Shown here one piece after another: positions 17,759-26,371 of a DNA stretch of 54,623 nt (position 1 is its first letter; each line of letters begins with the position of its first letter). A program made the position numbers and the translations under genes. Below the pieces are notes generated by a model, which made no database searches, had not been told where the DNA came from, and saw only the letters and a program-made list of their open reading frames with translations. The stretch comes from Modestobacter caceresii (GTDB lineage Bacteria; Actinomycetota; Actinomycetes; Mycobacteriales; Geodermatophilaceae): the NCBI RefSeq assembly GCF_000761485.1, contig NZ_JPMX01000062.1, positions 1 to 54,623 on the forward strand. Reading direction: 5' to 3'.

Positions 17759-19294
17759 CTAGAAGGGGGGCGGGTCGTCGGGCTGGGGCGGTGGCTCAGG
17801 CTCCGGCGGCGGCGTGGATGGTCGTTGGCCGGGTGGTCGGGTGGTCCTGGTGACGCCCGACGGGGTGGTGACGTGCAGGGTGCCGTCGTCGGCGATGCGG
17901 AACCGCCAGCCGGTGGCAAAGGTCTTGAGGCGGTGGTGGGAGCGGCACAGGCAGCAGAGGTTGGTGCAGTCGGTGGCCCCGCCGCAGGCGTGGGCGGTGA
18001 CGTGGTCCAGATCGGTCCAGCCGACTCGTTGGCCACAGTTGGGGAACCGGCAGCGCCGGTCACGGGTGATCAGGAAGGACCGCTGCCGGTCGGTGGGCGT
18101 GTAGGCGTCGGTTGGTGGCGGCGGGCCGAGCACCGCGCAGCCGCACTGCTGGCCGGTTGTCGCATCCTTGCCGTCGCTGCCGGTGCCTCCGCTGCCGGTG
18201 TCACCGCGGCGGGTGCCCTTGCCGGTGTTGGGGTGGTGCGGGCAGCCGCGGCGGGCGAGGCGGGCCAGTTCGGCGGGGGTGGTGGTGGCCAGCAGCTGCC
18301 CGTCGGGGCCGGTGAGGGCGTAGGTCAGCGACCCACCCTCGGGGGTGGTGAGCCCGAGGGCGCCGACCCGGACGAGCAGGTCACGGAGGTGGGCGGCGGT
18401 GATGGGCAGCCCGTTCACCTCACCCGGGGTGCTACTGACGCCGGCCAACGCGTGCAGGTCGGCGGTGATCGTGACGTTCGCGGCCACGGCGGGGAGCCCG
18501 GGGTCGGCGGGGCGGCGGATCAGCGTGGACAGCACGTGCGCGCGCAGCGCCCCGATCCGGCGGTCGTCGCCATCGGCCTTGAGCATCCGGGCCAACTGGT
18601 CGACCAGGTCGTGGCACTCGGCGGCTTCGTCGGTGGGCAGGTCCGCGGCCAGCGTGGAGCGGCCGTCGGTGGGGGAGGAGTGCACCCGCACGTCGGCGTC
18701 CCTGGCGGCCTGCTCGCGGCGCTCGTCGGCTGCGGCGGCGTCGAGGCGGAGCAGCTCCTCGGTGGCGCGGGCGCGTAGCCGCGCCACCGAGAGCTCGCTC
18801 GCCTCGCGGAGCAGCGCGGCCTCGACCTGGCCGGCGACCTCGGCGTTCGTGTACTGCAGGACCTCGGCGAGCTGGGTGGCGCGGCGCTCGTCGAGCTGGC
18901 CGGCGCGGAGTGCAGCGAAGGTGGCGGGCAGCTTGGTCAGCCAGGTGGAGGCCCGGGCCTGGCGGTAGGCGGCGGTGCCCCGGCCGAGGTTGAGCACGGC
19001 GGACAGCTCGGCGGTGAAGAACTCGCTCACCCCGTCGTAGGCCTCGTCGACCGTCCACCCCGGTCGGCGACCACCCGGGGCACTGGCGGACGGGTCCTGC
19101 TCTGCCGGCCGGTGCTGCGCGAGCTGCAGGATCAGCTCGGCCTCGTACGCGGTGTCCGCCGCCCGCCGTGCCTGGACCCGTTGCAGCTCGACAGCCACCT
19201 CGTCATCGGACAGCCAGCCCACTGGCAGCCGCGGAGCAGCGACCCGGTGCTCCCACGCCAGGTCGACCACCAGGCGGTCCGCGTGTTTCAGCAT
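17759..19294 (-). CDS. DUF222 (13E12-type) HNH endonuclease
   Basis: 511 aa. N-terminal DUF222 region, then a C-terminal HNH nuclease domain: RCRFPNCGQRVGWTDLDH, an AHACGGATDCTNLCCLCRSHHR stretch carrying the zinc-type cysteines and catalytic His residues. Pro-rich tail. This is the REP13E12-associated family, several members of which belong to the LexA regulon in Mycobacterium tuberculosis. The ATG at 19294 is preferred over an in-frame start 48 nt upstream because a perfect SOS box lies 4-19 nt before it, and a -10 hexamer is spaced for a leaderless transcript starting at this ATG. Target and role (mobile selfish DNA or repair) unknown. Confidence 0.85.
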   Translation of the reverse strand: MLKHADRLVVDLAWEHRVAAPRLPVGWLSDDEVAVELQRVQARRAADTAYEAELILQLAQHRPAEQDPSASAPGGRRPGWTVDEAYDGVSEFFTAELSAVLNLGRGTAAYRQARASTWLTKLPATFAALRAGQLDERRATQLAEVLQYTNAEVAGQVEAALLREASELSVARLRARATEELLRLDAAAADERREQAARDADVRVHSSPTDGRSTLAADLPTDEAAECHDLVDQLARMLKADGDDRRIGALRAHVLSTLIRRPADPGLPAVAANVTITADLHALAGVSSTPGEVNGLPITAAHLRDLLVRVGALGLTTPEGGSLTYALTGPDGQLLATTTPAELARLARRGCPHHPNTGKGTRRGDTGSGGTGSDGKDATTGQQCGCAVLGPPPPTDAYTPTDRQRSFLITRDRRCRFPNCGQRVGWTDLDHVTAHACGGATDCTNLCCLCRSHHRLKTFATGWRFRIADDGTLHVTTPSGVTRTTRPPGQRPSTPPPEPEPPPQPDDPPPF

Positions 19295-19297
19295 GGA

Positions 19298-19323
19298 TCG
19301 AACATACGTTCGAGGTCTGACAG
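19298..19323 (-). promoter_or_regulatory. SOS (LexA) box overlapping a PafBC/RecA-NDp-like promoter
   Basis: TCGAACATACGTTCGA at 19298-19313 is a perfect match to the Gram-positive LexA consensus CGAACRNRYGTTCG. On the minus strand CTGTCAGAC (19323-19315), 8 nt, then TATGTT (19306-19301) also fits the RecA-NDp/PafBC architecture TTGTCRGTG-N8-TAnnnT, with the -10 six bases before the ATG. LexA bound here would cover the -10. Confidence 0.8.
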
Positions 19324-19412
19324 TTCCGGGCAGTCGGCGCATTGCCGGCCCACCCGGACCCGGGTGGTCGGGGAGGTGGGCCAGGCCCCGTTCCGAGGAG
19401 GACGAGGTCGCC

Positions 19413-22034
19413 TCAGTCGCGGCGGCCGGCGTCGACCAGCCGCATCACCAGCACGCCCTCCTCGTCGGAGGCGTCCAGGTCGATCTCGGCGTCGAAGCCC
19501 CAGTCGTGGTCACCGGCCGGGTCGTCGAGGATCTGCCGCACCTGCCACAGCCGCGGCTCGGACTTGTCCACGATCAGCAGGGCCGGGCCGCGGGCGTCGC
19601 CGCCGGTGTTGAGGTCGGCGTGCTCGGCGAAGTAGGCCTGGACGACCTCGCCCCACCGCTCGGCGTCCCAGCCGGCGGCGGAGTCGAGCTCGCCGAGGTC
19701 GTACCAGCGCCGCCGGGCGATGAGCTCGACCCGGCGGAACAGCGCGTTGCGGATCATCGCGGTGAAGGCCCGCTCGTTGCCGGTCAGTGGGCGCGGCCGG
19801 GCCGGGACGGCGACCGGGGCGTCCAGCGGCTGGTCGGCGCTGGTCAGCTGCTCCCACTCGTCCAGCAGCGAGGAGTCGACCTGGCGCACCAGCTCACCCA
19901 GCCACTCGACGATGTCGGTGACCTCCTCGGTGCGGGCGTCGGCGGGCACCCCCGAGCGCAGCGCCTTGAAGGCATCGGACAAGTAGCGCAGCACCGCCCC
20001 CTCGGAGCGGGTCAGCCCGTAGTGGTTCACCAGCTCCCGGAACGTCATCGCCTGCTCCCACATGTCCCGGACGACGGACTTGGGGGAGAGCTGCGCGTCG
20101 CGCGCCCACGGGTTGCCGGCGGAGTAGATCTCGAAGGCGTGGTCGAGCAGCTCCTTGAGCGGCTGCGGGTAGGTGATCTCCTCCAGCAGCTCCATCCGCT
20201 CCTCGTACTCGATGCCCTCGGCCTTCATCTGCGCCACGGCCTCGCCCTTGGCCTTGTTCAGCTGCGCGGAGATGATCTGGCGCGGGTCGTCCAGCGTCGC
20301 CTCGATGACCGAGACGACGTCCAAGGCGTAGGTGTCGTTGCCCTCGGCGTCCGGGCCGGGGGTGAGCAGGTCGATCGCGGCGAGAGCGAACGTCGACAGC
20401 GGCTGGTTGAGCTGGAAGTCCGGCGGCAGGTCCAGGGTCAGCCGGTAGCGGCGACCGTCGGGCTCAGGCACCTCGAGTCGCTCGATGACCCCGGCGGTGA
20501 CCAGCGACCGGGCGATGCCGATCACCTCGCGGACGTGCCGCAGCTGGCGGGAGCGGGGCTCGTGGTTGTCGGTGAGCAGGTGCCGCATCGCCGCCACCGG
20601 GTCGCCCGGCCGGGCCAGCACGTTGAGCACCATGCCGGTCGACACCCGGAAGTGGCTGCTCAGCGGCTCGGGGTCGGCGTTGATCAGCCGCTGCTGGGTC
20701 GACTCGCTCCACGGCACCATGCCGTCGGGCACCTTGCGGCGAACCAGCTTGCGGCGCTTCTTCGGGTCGTCGGCGACCTTGGCGAACTGCTTGAGGTTCT
20801 CCACCTCGTGCTCGGGCGCCTGGACGACGACGGTGCCGGCGGTGTCGTAGCCCGCGCGCCCGGCCCGCCCGGCGATCTGGTGGAACTCCCGGGCGTTGAG
20901 CAAGCGGGTGCGGGTGCCGTCGTACTTGCTCAGTGCGGAGAACACCACGGTGCGGATCGGCACGTTGATGCCCACGCCCAGGGTGTCGGTGCCGCAGATG
21001 ACCTTGAGCAGCCCGGCCTGGGCCAGCTGCTCCACCAGGCGCCGGTACTTGGGCAGCATCCCGGCGTGGTGGACGCCGATGCCGTGCCGCACCAGCCGGG
21101 ACAGCGTCGTCCCGAACGCGGAGGAGAACCGGAAGCCGCCGATCAGGTCGGCGATCGCCTGCTTCTGCTCCTTGGTGGAGACGTTCACGCTCATCAGCGC
21201 CTGGGCGCGCTCCAGCGCCGAGGCCTGGGTGAAGTGGACGACGTAGACCGGCGCCTGCCGGGTGTCCAGCAGCTCCTGGATCGTCTCGTGCATCGGCGTC
21301 GTCGCGTAGTAGTGGTGCAGCGGGACCGGGCGCTCGGCGTGGGCGACCAGCGCGGTGGGCCGGCCGGTCCGGCGGGTGAGGTCCTCCCGGAGCGTGGTGA
21401 CGTCGCCGAGGGTGGCGCTCATCAGCAGGAACTGGGCCTTCGGCAGCTCGATCAGCGGCACCTGCCAGGCCCACCCGCGATCGGGGTCGCCGTAGAAGTG
21501 GAACTCGTCCATCACGACCAGGCCGATGTCGGCGTCCGGCCCCTCGCGCAGCGCGATGTTGGCCAGCACCTCGGCGGTGCAGGCGATGATCGGTGCGTCG
21601 GCGTTGACGCTCGCGTCGCCGGTGAGCATGCCGACGTTCTCCGCACCGAAGACGCCGCACAGGGCGAAGAACTTCTCGCTCACCAGCGCCTTGATCGGCG
21701 CGGTGTAGAAGCTGACCCGGTCGGTGGCCAGTGCGGCGTACTGCGCACCGGTGGCCACCAGCGACTTGCCCGACCCGGTGGGGGTGGCGAGGACGACGTT
21801 GGCGCCGCTGACCAGCTCGATCAGCGCCTCCTCCTGCGCCGGGTACAGCGTCGTGCCGGCGGCCTCGGCCCACTCGGCGAACCGGGCGAAGACCGCATCC
21901 GGGTCGTCGCCCAGGGCGAACAGCTCCGAGAGGTCGCCGGGGTCGGCGATCAGGGCCGGCGCGTCCGGCGAGGGCAGTGCGGCGGCAGGGGAGTCGGCTG
22001 GGGTCGAGTCGGTGCCGGCAGGAGAGAGCGTCAT
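19413..22034 (-). CDS. DEAD/DEAH-box helicase with DUF3516 C-terminus
   Basis: 873 aa superfamily 2 helicase related to Ski2/Mtr4-like enzymes. Walker A ATPTGSGKS at 83-91, MDEFHFYGDPDRG motif II, MSATLGD motif III, GTDTLGVGINVPI motif V and FHQIAGRAGRAGYD motif VI. The second half (from about residue 480) is the DUF3516 region found only with this helicase in actinobacteria. Function is thought to be RNA or DNA unwinding; not proven. ATG start; no clear ribosome binding site. Upstream region shares 170 bp with the small CxxC gene on the other strand. Confidence 0.88.
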   Translation of the reverse strand: MTLSPAGTDSTPADSPAAALPSPDAPALIADPGDLSELFALGDDPDAVFARFAEWAEAAGTTLYPAQEEALIELVSGANVVLATPTGSGKSLVATGAQYAALATDRVSFYTAPIKALVSEKFFALCGVFGAENVGMLTGDASVNADAPIIACTAEVLANIALREGPDADIGLVVMDEFHFYGDPDRGWAWQVPLIELPKAQFLLMSATLGDVTTLREDLTRRTGRPTALVAHAERPVPLHHYYATTPMHETIQELLDTRQAPVYVVHFTQASALERAQALMSVNVSTKEQKQAIADLIGGFRFSSAFGTTLSRLVRHGIGVHHAGMLPKYRRLVEQLAQAGLLKVICGTDTLGVGINVPIRTVVFSALSKYDGTRTRLLNAREFHQIAGRAGRAGYDTAGTVVVQAPEHEVENLKQFAKVADDPKKRRKLVRRKVPDGMVPWSESTQQRLINADPEPLSSHFRVSTGMVLNVLARPGDPVAAMRHLLTDNHEPRSRQLRHVREVIGIARSLVTAGVIERLEVPEPDGRRYRLTLDLPPDFQLNQPLSTFALAAIDLLTPGPDAEGNDTYALDVVSVIEATLDDPRQIISAQLNKAKGEAVAQMKAEGIEYEERMELLEEITYPQPLKELLDHAFEIYSAGNPWARDAQLSPKSVVRDMWEQAMTFRELVNHYGLTRSEGAVLRYLSDAFKALRSGVPADARTEEVTDIVEWLGELVRQVDSSLLDEWEQLTSADQPLDAPVAVPARPRPLTGNERAFTAMIRNALFRRVELIARRRWYDLGELDSAAGWDAERWGEVVQAYFAEHADLNTGGDARGPALLIVDKSEPRLWQVRQILDDPAGDHDWGFDAEIDLDASDEEGVLVMRLVDAGRRD

Positions 22035-22161
22035 CGTGGTGGACAGCGTGCCCGACGCCCCGGACGTTCCCGCACGGACGCCGCCGTCCGACGGCCCGGT
22101 GCGGCCCAGGTCACAGTTCGGTCACGAAGACTCAAGCGCGGGACTGGAACCGGCCGATCCT

Positions 22162-22187
22162 GTTCACTGGGTGAACAACAGGTGAAC
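22162..22187 (+). promoter_or_regulatory. GTTCAC inverted repeat plus extra half-site
   Basis: GTTCAC-TGG-GTGAAC at 22162-22176 is a perfect inverted repeat and a further GTGAAC follows at 22182-22187. It lies just before the ribosome binding site of the small CxxC gene and 130-150 bp upstream of the divergent helicase. Probable operator; regulator unknown. Confidence 0.5.
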
Positions 22188-22203
22188 GGAAGGTGGATCG
22201 GAC

Positions 22204-22347
22204 ATGCGTGAGAGTCGTTGCCCGGAGTGTCGTTGGGTGCCCGTCGTGGACGGTGCCGGTCGTCGTCACCTGGAGATGCGGTGGGACCGTCCCGGCAGTG
22301 CCGTCGTCGCGTTCCCCGGCTCGGGTCTGACCAGCCGGGCTGCCTGA
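22204..22347 (+). CDS. Small CxxC protein, 47 aa
   Basis: Predicted 47-residue protein starting MRESRCPECRWVPV, with one CPEC zinc-knuckle-like pair and a basic, Arg/Trp-rich middle. Support: ATG preceded by GGAAGGTGG at a normal distance, an operator-like repeat just upstream, and a clean stop. Codons are CGT/GTC-biased, unlike the CGG preference of many neighbours. A single CxxC could bind metal as a dimer. No family recognised, and the gene could be spurious. Followed 142 nt later by the SDR gene. Confidence 0.45.
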   Translation: MRESRCPECRWVPVVDGAGRRHLEMRWDRPGSAVVAFPGSGLTSRAA

Positions 22348-22488
22348 CGGTCGAAGAGGTCCGGTTCGTCGCTCCGCCGCAGGGGTAGGCGCGAGCACGA
22401 CGCGGCACCGGGCCGGCGCGGAGGATGCGCCGGCTGCGTGAGCAGAGCGCTGGGGGTGCCGCCGCCCGGACCCGCAGGAGGTACCACC

Positions 22489-23346
22489 GTGTCGTCACCC
22501 CGCCCCGAGTCCCAGCCCGAGCAGCAGCAGACCCCGCCCGGCACGCTCGGCCAGATGGACCCCAAGCCCGACCACGGCGAGGAGAGCTACCGCGGCTCCG
22601 GGAAGCTGATCGGGAAGCGCGCCGTGATCACCGGCGGCGACAGCGGCATCGGCCGCGCCGTCGCGATCGCCTTCGCGCGCGAAGGCGCCGACGTCCTCAT
22701 CGCCTACCTCGACGAGCACGAGGATGCCCGGGAGACCGCGAAGTACGTCGAGGACGCCGGCCGGAAGTGCGTGCTGGTGCCCGGCGACCTCGCCGACCGG
22801 GCCCACCAGGAGACGATCATCCCCAAGGCAGTCGAGGAGCTGGGCGGGATCGACATCCTGGTCAACAACGCGGCCTTCCAGATGAGCCACGAGTCCCTCG
22901 ACGAGATCACCGACGACGAGTGGGACCACACCGTCGCGCTGAACCTGACCGCGATGTTCACCCTGATCCGCGACGCCGTGCCGCACATGCAGCCGGGCGC
23001 GTCGATCATCAACTCCTCGTCGGTGAACTCGGACAACCCGAGCCCCACCCTGGCGCCCTACGCGATGACCAAGGCCGGCATCGCCAACTTCACCGCCAGC
23101 ATGGCCCAGCTGCTGGGGGAGAAGGGCATCCGCGCCAACAGCGTGGCGCCCGGCCCGGTGTGGACGCCGCTGATTCCGTCGACGATGCCGCCGGAGAAGG
23201 TCGCCGCCTTCGGGGGCGACACGCCCCTGGGCCGCGCCGCGCAGCCGGCCGAGCTGGCGCCGGTCTACGTGCTGCTGGCCAGCGACGAGTCCAGCTACGT
23301 CTCCGGGGCCCGGGTCGCCGTCACCGGCGGCCGGCCGATCCTCTGA
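22489..23346 (+). CDS. SDR oxidoreductase, general stress protein 39-like
   Basis: 285 aa NAD(P)-dependent short-chain dehydrogenase of the YdaD/GSP39 group. A Gln/Pro-rich N-terminal tail with MDPKPDHGEESYRGSGKL precedes the Rossmann fold, as is typical for that group. Cofactor motif TGGDSGIG near residues 46-53, NNAA, catalytic Ser in SSSVNS and the YAMTK active-site Tyr/Lys. GTG start with AGGAGG 6 nt upstream. Four nt before the YidD-fusion gene, so probably one transcript. Substrate unknown; relatives are stress-induced. Confidence 0.88.
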   Translation: MSSPRPESQPEQQQTPPGTLGQMDPKPDHGEESYRGSGKLIGKRAVITGGDSGIGRAVAIAFAREGADVLIAYLDEHEDARETAKYVEDAGRKCVLVPGDLADRAHQETIIPKAVEELGGIDILVNNAAFQMSHESLDEITDDEWDHTVALNLTAMFTLIRDAVPHMQPGASIINSSSVNSDNPSPTLAPYAMTKAGIANFTASMAQLLGEKGIRANSVAPGPVWTPLIPSTMPPEKVAAFGGDTPLGRAAQPAELAPVYVLLASDESSYVSGARVAVTGGRPIL

Positions 23347-23350
23347 CCCG

Positions 23351-23869
23351 GTGGTCTTCGTCTGGGGCTGGGGCGGCGGGGGACCACGACGGCGGCGCCG
23401 CGGCCGGGGTCGCCCGCACCCGGGCTTCGGCCGGGGCTTCGGCCCGGGGTACGGCCGGGGCTACGGCCCACCGCGCGGGTACGGTGGCTACGGTCCCGGC
23501 CACGGGTACCGGCGCAACGGGTCGTGCCTGCAGAACCTGTTCTTCCTGAACACCGGGTGCTGCCTGGCCCAGGCCCTGGGCTGCGGGATGGACCTGCTGC
23601 TGGTGGCCCCGACGACGGTGCGCCGGCTGCGGGTCGAGAGCCCGGGCGGACGGCTGGCCGACCGGCTCATCGCAGCAGTGCGGGTGTACCAGCGGGAGGT
23701 CAGCCCGCGGCGCCGCCCGTGCTGCCACTTCACGCCGACCTGCTCGGCCTACGCGATCGAGGCGCTGGAACGGCACGGGGCGCTGCGCGGCAGCTGGCTG
23801 ACCGTGCGCCGGCTGGTGCGTTGCCGGCCGGGTGGTGCCCTCGGGCAGGACGCCGTCCCGGTTCGCTGA
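23351..23869 (+). CDS. yidD: YidD membrane-insertion factor with Gly/Arg-rich N-terminal extension
   Basis: 172 aa. C-terminal ~65 residues are YidD (LIAAVRVYQREVSP, CCHFTPTCSAYAIEALERHG), a membrane-associated protein that helps YidC/Sec insert proteins. The first ~105 residues are unusual for YidD: a Gly/Arg/Tyr-rich RGG-like tract (about 8-55) and then a Cys-containing hydrophobic segment CLQNLFFLNTGCCLAQALGC. GTG start 4 nt after the SDR stop. It is not in the usual rnpA-yidD-yidC locus, so it may be a second, specialised YidD. Whether the extension is translated depends on the start; I see no good alternative start before the YidD domain except GTG codons without ribosome binding sites. 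Confidence 0.8.
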   Translation: MVFVWGWGGGGPRRRRRGRGRPHPGFGRGFGPGYGRGYGPPRGYGGYGPGHGYRRNGSCLQNLFFLNTGCCLAQALGCGMDLLLVAPTTVRRLRVESPGGRLADRLIAAVRVYQREVSPRRRPCCHFTPTCSAYAIEALERHGALRGSWLTVRRLVRCRPGGALGQDAVPVR

Positions 23870-23891
23870 CGGCCCCGCTGCGGGGGACAGG

Positions 23892-24794
23892 TCACCGGAC
23901 GGCGTCGGCGAGGGTGCGGACGTCGTCCGGTCGCACCCGGCAGCACCCACCCACCAGCCGGGCGCCGGCGGCCAGCCACCCCGACACGTCGCCGACGCCC
24001 GGCCGGCCGGTCCACCGGCGGGCGGTGGCGTCCCACGCCTCGCCGCTGTTCGGGTAGGCCACTCCCGGCTTCCCGCTGGCCCCGGCGGCGGTTACCGCGG
24101 CGGGCACCCCGGCCGGGTCGGTGCAGTTGACGCCGACGGCGATGACCGCGTCGACGTCCCGCGCCATCGCGCAGACCTCGTCCAGCCGCTCACCCCGCCG
24201 GGTGCGCGCCACCCCGTCCGGGCCGGTCGTCGAGGTCAGCGACAGCCAGGCGGGGACACCGAGCTCGGCCAGCTCGGCCAGCAACGCCTCCACCTCCGCG
24301 GCGGCAGGCAGCGTCTCGCAGGCCAGCACGTCGGCCCCGGCCTCGGCGAGCACGGCCAGCCGCGGCCGGTGGAACGCGCGCAGCTCGGCGACGGAGACGT
24401 GCTCGGCGTAGTCGCCGGTGTACTCCGAGCCGTCGGCCAGGAAGGCGCCGTAGGGCCCGATCGAGCCGGCCACCCAACCCTCTCGGTCGGCCAGGGCCAG
24501 GCCGTCGCGGGCCAGTTGCACCGAGCGGGCCATCAGCATGCGGGCCTGCGACCCGTCGATGCCCGCGGCGGTGAAGCCGGGGAAGGACGCCTGGTAGCTG
24601 GCGGTGGTGGCGACCTGGGCGCCGGCGCGCGCGAAGGCGGCGTGTGCGTCGGTGACGGCCGCCGGGTCGTCGCGCAGCAGCCGAGCCGACCACAGCGACG
24701 AGGTGACGTCGTGCCCGCGGGACTCGAGCTCGGTGGAGAGGCCGCCGTCGGCCACGACGGTCCCGGTGCGGAGTGCCTCGGCGAGGGTGGTCAC
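23892..24794 (-). CDS. mmuM: Homocysteine S-methyltransferase
   Basis: 300 aa zinc-dependent enzyme transferring a methyl group, usually from S-methylmethionine, to homocysteine to give methionine. TIM-barrel family with N-terminal VADGGLSTELESRG, SIGPYGAFLADGSEYTGDY in the middle, and zinc ligands in VGVNCTDP and the C-terminal GGCCR. GTG start; no long leader, and no S-adenosylmethionine riboswitch seen. Convergent with the YidD-fusion gene, and 18 nt downstream of the membrane protein gene on the same strand, so possibly cotranscribed with it. Confidence 0.9.
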   Translation of the reverse strand: MTTLAEALRTGTVVADGGLSTELESRGHDVTSSLWSARLLRDDPAAVTDAHAAFARAGAQVATTASYQASFPGFTAAGIDGSQARMLMARSVQLARDGLALADREGWVAGSIGPYGAFLADGSEYTGDYAEHVSVAELRAFHRPRLAVLAEAGADVLACETLPAAAEVEALLAELAELGVPAWLSLTSTTGPDGVARTRRGERLDEVCAMARDVDAVIAVGVNCTDPAGVPAAVTAAGASGKPGVAYPNSGEAWDATARRWTGRPGVGDVSGWLAAGARLVGGCCRVRPDDVRTLADAVR

Positions 24795-24812
24795 CCCGCG
24801 ATGGTCCTCCGG

Positions 24813-25577
24813 TCAGCTGGCGGTGCGGCGGCGCCGGTCGGCCGCCACGAACGTGACGGCCAGGGCCAGGGGGATGACGGCGGCCATGCCGGTCATGGTC
24901 AGGACGTCGGCGAGGCCGGCCGTCGACCGGGCGGAGGAGGACAGCAGGGCCCAGCCCAGGCCGCACAGCGGCACGGTGACCAACCCGGTGCCCAGGGCCA
25001 GCCGGATGCGGGCCGCGCGCCCGTCGTACCGGGCGACGAACCCGGCCAGCACGGCCGGCACGGCGACCACCGCACAGCGCGCCAGGAGGTCACCCGGCCC
25101 CTCGTAGCCGGCGAAGGAGGCCAGCGACACGGTGGCGGCCAGCGAGACCACGGCCGCCCCGCCGAGCAGCGCCCACCAGGTCTGGGCCGCGGTGGCCGAG
25201 CGCAGGGTCGCCGCCGGGCGGGTCAGCCGGCCGGCGGTCCAGACGCACAGGACCGCGCTGAGCAGCAGGAAGGTCACCAGCGACTGCGGGACGTCGGCGA
25301 CCGCGCCGCCGTCGCGGGAGGGCAGCTGCCACGGCTGGCGACCCAGCAGGGCGAGGACGACGGTCAGCACCGTCCCGACCGCGACCAGACCGGCCGGGTG
25401 CGGCGAGCGGGGCGTGGTCTCCGCGGCGACCCGGGCGTCGAGGGCCTCGGCGCGGCGCAGCAGGTCGGCCATCACCGCGTTGTCGGTCTCGACCTCGGCC
25501 GGCCGGGCGCCGTCGGTGAGGGGCGCGACGGAGTTGCCGGTCACCAGGTGCAGCCGGGGGGAGGCGTCCTGAGTCAC
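24813..25577 (-). CDS. Hypothetical multi-TM membrane protein (tandem relative A)
   Basis: 254 aa, not a recognised family. An N-terminal soluble stretch of about 60 residues, then about six hydrophobic helices. The segments WQLPS..VADVPQSLVTFLLLSAVLCVW and LCGLGWALLSSSAR resemble parts of the neighbouring gene at 25682, suggesting a shared origin. GTG start at 25577 without ribosome binding site but with a GACGCT -10-like hexamer six bases upstream, so possibly leaderless; a GTG 24 nt earlier is the alternative. Function unknown. Confidence 0.6.
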   Translation of the reverse strand: MTQDASPRLHLVTGNSVAPLTDGARPAEVETDNAVMADLLRRAEALDARVAAETTPRSPHPAGLVAVGTVLTVVLALLGRQPWQLPSRDGGAVADVPQSLVTFLLLSAVLCVWTAGRLTRPAATLRSATAAQTWWALLGGAAVVSLAATVSLASFAGYEGPGDLLARCAVVAVPAVLAGFVARYDGRAARIRLALGTGLVTVPLCGLGWALLSSSARSTAGLADVLTMTGMAAVIPLALAVTFVAADRRRRTAS

Positions 25578-25681
25578 CCACCGAGCGTCACACGCAGTCA
25601 CGGACTCGGCGAGGTGAACCGTCCGCGTTCACCGCACCGGGCGACCGCCGGAGTCCGCACCACCCTCCGGCGGCGCCGGGT

Positions 25682-26299
25682 TCACCCGACCGGGGTCACC
25701 TGTGCGCGCGGCGCCCGGGTGAGGACGACCGCGAGGACCAGGGGCAGCACGCCGAAGAGCCCGACGGTGTAGATGCCGCCGAAGAAGGAGATCAGGGCCC
25801 GGGAGTCGGAGGCCAGCGGCCAGCCCAGCGCGGACAACGGCAGCAGCAGGACGGCGAGGCCCAGGGTCGCCCGCAGGTGCACCGCCCGGCCGCCTCGGCG
25901 GGCGACCAGCCCGATGAGCAGCGTGGGCACGAAGGTGAACGCCCAGGCGAACACCGGGATGATCGGGCCGTCGCCCAGCGCGGTCAGGTGGAGGTCGTTC
26001 CAGATCAGCGCGAACCCGGCCGCGGCGGCCACCGCCCACCAGGTCGCCGTGACGGCGGCCCCGAGCCGGTGCGGTCGGGCGAGCACCACCGCGACGGCCA
26101 GGCCCAGCACCGCCGTGACGACCAGCAGGGTCAGCAGCGGCGCGGGGACATCGGCGACCTGCCAGCCGGAGCTGGTCCGCCGGGGCGCGGGCCAGTCCCC
26201 GCTGCCGACCAGCACCGCCAGGACGGTCAGCAGCAGCGCGGCGACGATCAGCCGGACGGCGGAGCGGACCCCGGACCAGCTCTCCTCGGGGGCGGTCAT
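25682..26299 (-). CDS. Hypothetical multi-TM membrane protein (tandem relative B)
   Basis: 205 aa, five or six hydrophobic helices, related to the downstream gene at 24813: SGWQVADVPAPLLTLLVVTAVLG and SALGWPLASDSRALISF occupy matching positions. It lacks the longer N-terminal soluble stretch of the relative. ATG start at 26299. Longer open frame upstream belongs to the antisense strand of arfB. Both genes point away from arfB. No motif suggests transport or enzyme activity. Confidence 0.6.
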   Translation of the reverse strand: MTAPEESWSGVRSAVRLIVAALLLTVLAVLVGSGDWPAPRRTSSGWQVADVPAPLLTLLVVTAVLGLAVAVVLARPHRLGAAVTATWWAVAAAAGFALIWNDLHLTALGDGPIIPVFAWAFTFVPTLLIGLVARRGGRAVHLRATLGLAVLLLPLSALGWPLASDSRALISFFGGIYTVGLFGVLPLVLAVVLTRAPRAQVTPVG

Positions 26300-26371
26300 G
26301 GCGGGCAGGCTCCCACAGCACGGGCCGGATGTCGGTCGTCCTCCGGGCCGGCGTCGGGGAGACTGTGCGAC

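Noticed and set aside
19152-22211. 1019-codon plus-strand frame opposite the DUF3516 helicase
   Set aside because: Low-complexity antisense frame; the minus strand contains every helicase motif.
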